A stretch of 64,000 bases of DNA from Azorhizobium sp943371865. GTDB taxonomy: Bacteria > Pseudomonadota > Alphaproteobacteria > Rhizobiales > Xanthobacteraceae. Shown in pieces: positions 61,144-64,000 of this stretch. The position numbers were made by a program, and so were the translations under genes. The notes below the pieces were generated by a model. The model was not told the origin of the DNA. It worked only from the letters and a program-made list of their open reading frames with translations, and did not search any database. The stretch is from the NCBI RefSeq assembly GCF_943371865.1, contig NZ_CALRWL010000022.1, positions 19,461-83,460 of the forward strand, written 5' to 3'. How positions within the stretch are numbered: the first letter of the stretch is position 1; every line of letters starts with the position of its first letter.

Positions 61144-61675
61144 GCAGGAAATCCGGCGCCTGCACCGGAAGATCAACCAGACCGAACGCCGCCTTGCCAG
61201 CGCCAAGCTCAAGGGCGCGGTGGCCGAGGTGGATGCGGACAAGCGCCGCTGTCGCGTCAAGATCGGCGCCACGGCCGAGGGGAAGCCGGTGCTCTCGCCC
61301 TGGATCGCCTGGCGCGAGCCGGCCAACGGCTTTCTCGCCACCCATACGCCCATGCGTGTCGGCGATCTGGTCACGGTGGAGAGCCCGTCCGGCACCTTGG
61401 GCTCGGCCTCCATCGCGGTGCGCGATGCCTATTCCGGCGCCCAGCCGGCGCCCTCGGCCGCCGATGATGCGGTGGTGGAGAAGGTGGGCGGCCTGGTCAT
61501 CACCCGCACCGATGGCGCGCTGGAGATCGCCAGCGGCGGCGTCAGCGTCCGCATCGATAGCGCCGGCCTCACGGTCAAAGGCGGCGACGTCTCCCACAAC
61601 GGCAAGTCCATCGGCGCCGAGCACAAGCACGAGAAGGTCATGTCGGGACCATCCGTCTCCGGCCCACCTGTCTGA
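61130..61675 (+). CDS. Baseplate spike/assembly protein, P2 gpV-like
   Basis: 181 residues. An N-terminal helix (LLEQEIRRLHRKINQTERRL) precedes the OB-fold part (GAVAEVDADKRRCRVKIG, then LVTVESPSGTLG) and a beta-helical C-terminus ending in a His-rich metal-site-like stretch, AEHKHEKV. That is the gpV plan of a membrane-piercing spike. CCAGGAGAGCGCC supports ATG 61130. Confidence 0.82.
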   Translation: MALLEQEIRRLHRKINQTERRLASAKLKGAVAEVDADKRRCRVKIGATAEGKPVLSPWIAWREPANGFLATHTPMRVGDLVTVESPSGTLGSASIAVRDAYSGAQPAPSAADDAVVEKVGGLVITRTDGALEIASGGVSVRIDSAGLTVKGGDVSHNGKSIGAEHKHEKVMSGPSVSGPPV

Positions 61676-61682
61676 GGTTCCC

Positions 61683-61901
61683 ATGCACAGCACGAAGCTC
61701 TCCTTCATCGTCACCGACGCCGCCGGTCCCAAGGTGGCGGGCCGTTCCGCCCGCGCGGGCGAGACGCTGCACCTCACCGAGTTCGAAGCCCGCACGGAGC
61801 TGCTGGCTGGGGCCATCCGTCCGGCTCCTGCCGATCCCGAGGCGCCGGCTGAAACAGCGGCGGAAGACGGCGGTTCCGACAAGCCCGCCCGCCGCCGCTG
61901 A
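61683..61901 (+). CDS. Small phage protein in baseplate region, unknown
   Basis: 72 residues; small beta-like N-terminal domain (LSFIVTDAAGPKVAGRSARA), acidic Pro/Ala-rich C-terminus and a basic end. Lies 7 bp after the V-like gene. Not recognised. Confidence 0.55.
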   Translation: MHSTKLSFIVTDAAGPKVAGRSARAGETLHLTEFEARTELLAGAIRPAPADPEAPAETAAEDGGSDKPARRR

Positions 61902-61928
61902 AACCGGCTTTGAAGGGAGCTTGAACCC

Positions 61929-62342
61929 ATGGCGCAAGCGGTGCGCTACCGCACGGGACTGGACCGGCGCACCGGGCAGGTGCTGACCGGCTGGGCCCAT
62001 GTGCAGCAGTCTTTGGCGGTGATCTGGACCACCCGGTTTCGCGAGCGGGTGATGCGTCTGGCCGTGGGCTCGGAACTGCGCTCCTGGCTGGCGGAGGATC
62101 TGAGCCCCGCCACCGCCTTGGGCATCTATGCGGACCTTGTGGTGGCCGCCCACACCTTTGAGCCGGAGTACCGGCTCACCGCGCTGCAATTCGTCAACGC
62201 CGGCCGGGACGGCAGCCTCGCTTTGCGCCATTCCGGCACCTACTACCCGGAAGGGCGGTTCGGCGATTACGGCAAGGCCATTCCGGTGGGCTATGGCGCC
62301 CCCATCGTCCTGGCCCAGCAGATCGCGCGGCGGATCGCATGA
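61929..62342 (+). CDS. Baseplate wedge protein, GpW/gp25-like
   Basis: 137 residues. The central motif WTTRFRERVMRLAVGSELRSWL is that of the gp25/GpW lysozyme-like baseplate family. The C-terminus reads beta-rich. Overlaps gene J by 4 bp, preserving the W-J-I order of P2. Confidence 0.82.
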   Translation: MAQAVRYRTGLDRRTGQVLTGWAHVQQSLAVIWTTRFRERVMRLAVGSELRSWLAEDLSPATALGIYADLVVAAHTFEPEYRLTALQFVNAGRDGSLALRHSGTYYPEGRFGDYGKAIPVGYGAPIVLAQQIARRIA

Positions 62343-63253
62343 CGCAGATCATCGATCTCTCCCGCCTGCCGGCGCCCGATGCCATCGAGCCGCTGGATTA
62401 TGAGACCTTGCAGGCGGCGTTCGTCGCCCGCTTCGAGGCCGCCTGGGCGGCGGCCCGGCTGATCGATCCCAGCTTGCCGACCTGGGACGTGGGCGCCCTG
62501 GAGACCGATCCGGCGGTGATCGCCTCCCAGGCCTGGTCCTATCTGCGCCTGCTGGATCGGGCGCGGGTGAATGATGCGGTGCGCGCCGTTCTGGCGCCGC
62601 TGGCCAAGGGCACCGACCTCGACAGCGTGGTCGCCCGCATCGGCGTGCAGCGCCTCACGGTCACGCCGGCCACGGACAGCACGGCGGCGGTGATGGAGAG
62701 CGATGAGCGTCTGCTCATGCGCTATCTGCTGGCCTTCACCCGGCCGGCCGCCGGCAGTGCCGAGCGCTATCTGTTCGAGGCCTACACCGCCTGGCCGCAG
62801 CTGCTGCATGCGGCGGTGATCGGCCGGGCGATCCATGGCCGGCGCGGCGATACCGATATCGTCATCGCCGGCCCCGGCGGGCGCGATGCGACGGATGCGG
62901 AGATGGCGCTGGTGCGCGCCGCGGTCACCGCCGCCAGCGTGAAGCCCGAGGCCACATCGGTGGCGGTGCTGCGGGCCACCCGCCGCTCCTATGCCGTGCG
63001 TGGTCGTATCCTTCTGCCCCCCGGCCCGGATGCGGAGACGGTGCGCCAAGAGGCCCAGGCCCGTGTGTTGGCCGCCGGCCAGGAGCGGATGCGCATCGGC
63101 GCCGAGGTGCCCAGCATCTATCTCAGCGGGCGGGCCTATGGCCTGTCCGTGGTGCGCGTGGATCTCGCCGAACCCGCCGCCGACATCCCGGCCCATCCCT
63201 ACACGATCCCCGTGCCGGAGACGGTGGCCTTCACCGCGGAGGTGGCGTCATGA
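62339..63253 (+). CDS. Baseplate assembly protein J, P2-like
   Basis: 304 residues. The N-terminal DYETLQAAFVARFEA and the IAGPGG-x-ATDAEMALVRAAV segment match P2 gpJ. Forms the wedge of the baseplate. Overlaps gene I by 4 bp. Confidence 0.88.
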   Translation: MTQIIDLSRLPAPDAIEPLDYETLQAAFVARFEAAWAAARLIDPSLPTWDVGALETDPAVIASQAWSYLRLLDRARVNDAVRAVLAPLAKGTDLDSVVARIGVQRLTVTPATDSTAAVMESDERLLMRYLLAFTRPAAGSAERYLFEAYTAWPQLLHAAVIGRAIHGRRGDTDIVIAGPGGRDATDAEMALVRAAVTAASVKPEATSVAVLRATRRSYAVRGRILLPPGPDAETVRQEAQARVLAAGQERMRIGAEVPSIYLSGRAYGLSVVRVDLAEPAADIPAHPYTIPVPETVAFTAEVAS

Positions 63254-63885
63254 GCACCGCCGCCGATCTGCTGCCGGACAATGCCCGCCCGTTCGAGCAG
63301 GCGCTGGCCGAGGCCATGACCGACACCTTGCCAGTGCCGGTGGCCGAGACGCTGAACCCGGGCACGGCGCCGTTGCGCTTCCTGCCCTGGCTGGCGGTCC
63401 ATGACGGCGTGCGCCTGTGGTTCTCCGACTGGAGCGAGGCCCGCCGCCGGCAGGTGATCGCGGAAGCCCCGCGCGCCGCCTGGCTGGTGGGGACGCGGCC
63501 GGGCGCGGTGACCTTCCTCGGCTATGTGGATGGCGCGCTGGTCGATGCGGTGGCCTATCCCGCCCGCTTCGTCTTCGGTCGCGCCCGCATCGGCCGCGCG
63601 CCCATCGGCCATCCGCCCTGGCTGGCCCGCTATCTGGTGCGCGTGCGCACCACACGGCCATCTCGCGCGCTCGTCGCCGGCCGCACGGTGCTGGGCCGCG
63701 CCCGGCTCAAGACCCCCAGCCGCGAGCCCCGCCGCCGCTGCCTCGCCGCCTTGGTGGCCGCCAAGGCGCCGGAGACCGAGTACCGGGTGGATTTCGGCCA
63801 TGCCCGCGAGCTGCTGCTGGCCGATGGCCCGGCGCTCGATGGCACTTTTTCCCTCGGCGCCTATGTGGCGCGCCGCAAGCTCTGA
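63250..63885 (+). CDS. Phage tail protein I, P2-like
   Basis: 211 residues. LLPDNARPFEQALAEAM and NPGTAPLRFLPWLAVHDGV are diagnostic of the P2 I family; the family usually ends near here. Part of baseplate assembly. Confidence 0.88.
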   Translation: MSTAADLLPDNARPFEQALAEAMTDTLPVPVAETLNPGTAPLRFLPWLAVHDGVRLWFSDWSEARRRQVIAEAPRAAWLVGTRPGAVTFLGYVDGALVDAVAYPARFVFGRARIGRAPIGHPPWLARYLVRVRTTRPSRALVAGRTVLGRARLKTPSREPRRRCLAALVAAKAPETEYRVDFGHARELLLADGPALDGTFSLGAYVARRKL

Positions 63886-63894
63886 AGGCTCCCC

Positions 63895-64000
63895 ATGACC
63901 AAGATCGTCAGCTTCACCCAGGCGGAAGTGGCCGAGCCGGAGGACTTCGGCAACATCTCGCTGTTTGCCCGCGAAGGCGACGGCCATATCGTCGGCGGCG
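63895..64000 (+). CDS. Start of tail-fibre or tail-associated gene, partial
   Basis: 35 codons before the window edge (MTKIVSFTQAEVAEPEDFGN at the N-terminus). GAAGGCTCCCC precedes the ATG. In P2 the gene after I encodes the tail fibre (H), so a fibre or collar protein is expected, but the visible part is too short to tell. Confidence 0.5.
   Translation, partial: MTKIVSFTQAEVAEPEDFGNISLFAREGDGHIVGG

Larger units (their letters stand above)
35700..64000 (+). mobile_element. Mu-like transposable prophage, incomplete at right edge
   Basis: A prophage with Mu gene order: leftward repressor, divergent Ner-like gene, transposase A, ATPase B, early genes, GemA, Mor-like activator, lysis genes, Mu-type head genes, then tail genes. 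Left boundary is approximate (between 35547 and 35860) and the right end is outside the window. At least 28 kb is present, and no gene is obviously broken, so it may be intact. Tail genes V, W, J and I are P2-like. Confidence 0.93.

Overview
The window is GC-rich alphaproteobacterial chromosome. It most likely comes from the Hyphomicrobiales, perhaps near Xanthobacter or Azorhizobium. Three things point there: a very large two-membrane-segment, hendecad-repeat protein resembling the Agrobacterium Growth Pole Ring (GPR) protein; the gene order ppiD-trpE / trpG-trpD-trpC / moaC-moeA-lexA / comEC / gltX; and a GTTC-N7-GTTY LexA-type site in front of lexA. Genus assignment is inference.

Positions 1 to about 35.6 kb are core chromosome. 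In order they carry: an MltB-type lytic transglycosylase (cut by the left edge) and murI (cell wall); an unidentified polytopic membrane protein and a family-2 glycosyltransferase that overlap tail to tail; an adrenodoxin-type ferredoxin; the 2317-residue GPR-like protein; a YitT-family membrane protein; a four-gene Mla-type lipid-transport operon (permease, ATPase, MCE protein, lipoprotein) on the minus strand; a dipeptide epimerase; an MFS transporter and tpiA; then ppiD-trpE, trpG-trpD-trpC, a DUF2147 protein, moaC-moeA and lexA; comEC facing lexA; gltX-tusA; and an M20 amidohydrolase.

From about 35.7 kb to the right edge lies a Mu-like transposable prophage, cut off by the window end. It has a leftward immunity operon (XRE repressor plus ORF6C-domain protein), a divergent Ner-like regulator, a run of small early genes, MuA-type transposase (D281, D347, E387), MuB ATPase, more early genes including DUF3164, an NPPF-motif DNA methyltransferase, GemA and a Mor-like activator. 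A lysis cassette follows (GH24 endolysin, 3TM holin, TraR/DksA zinc finger, DUF2730), then Mu-type head genes (gp26, gp27, terminase, DUF935 portal, gpF, protease I with a nested scaffold Z start, capsid T, gp36, virion morphogenesis, gp37). The tail genes visible at the end are P2-like baseplate genes (V, W, J, I), so the virion appears to combine a Mu-type head with a P2-type baseplate.

Two AT-richer inserts interrupt the prophage. One is a reverse-strand membrane-protein gene at 45.2-46.0 kb. The other, at 47.2-49.4 kb, combines an XRE-ImmA/IrrE metalloprotease gene, a translationally coupled PIN-like gene and a divergent three-segment membrane protein. That second island is the best candidate here for an undescribed toxin-antitoxin, superinfection-exclusion or defence system.
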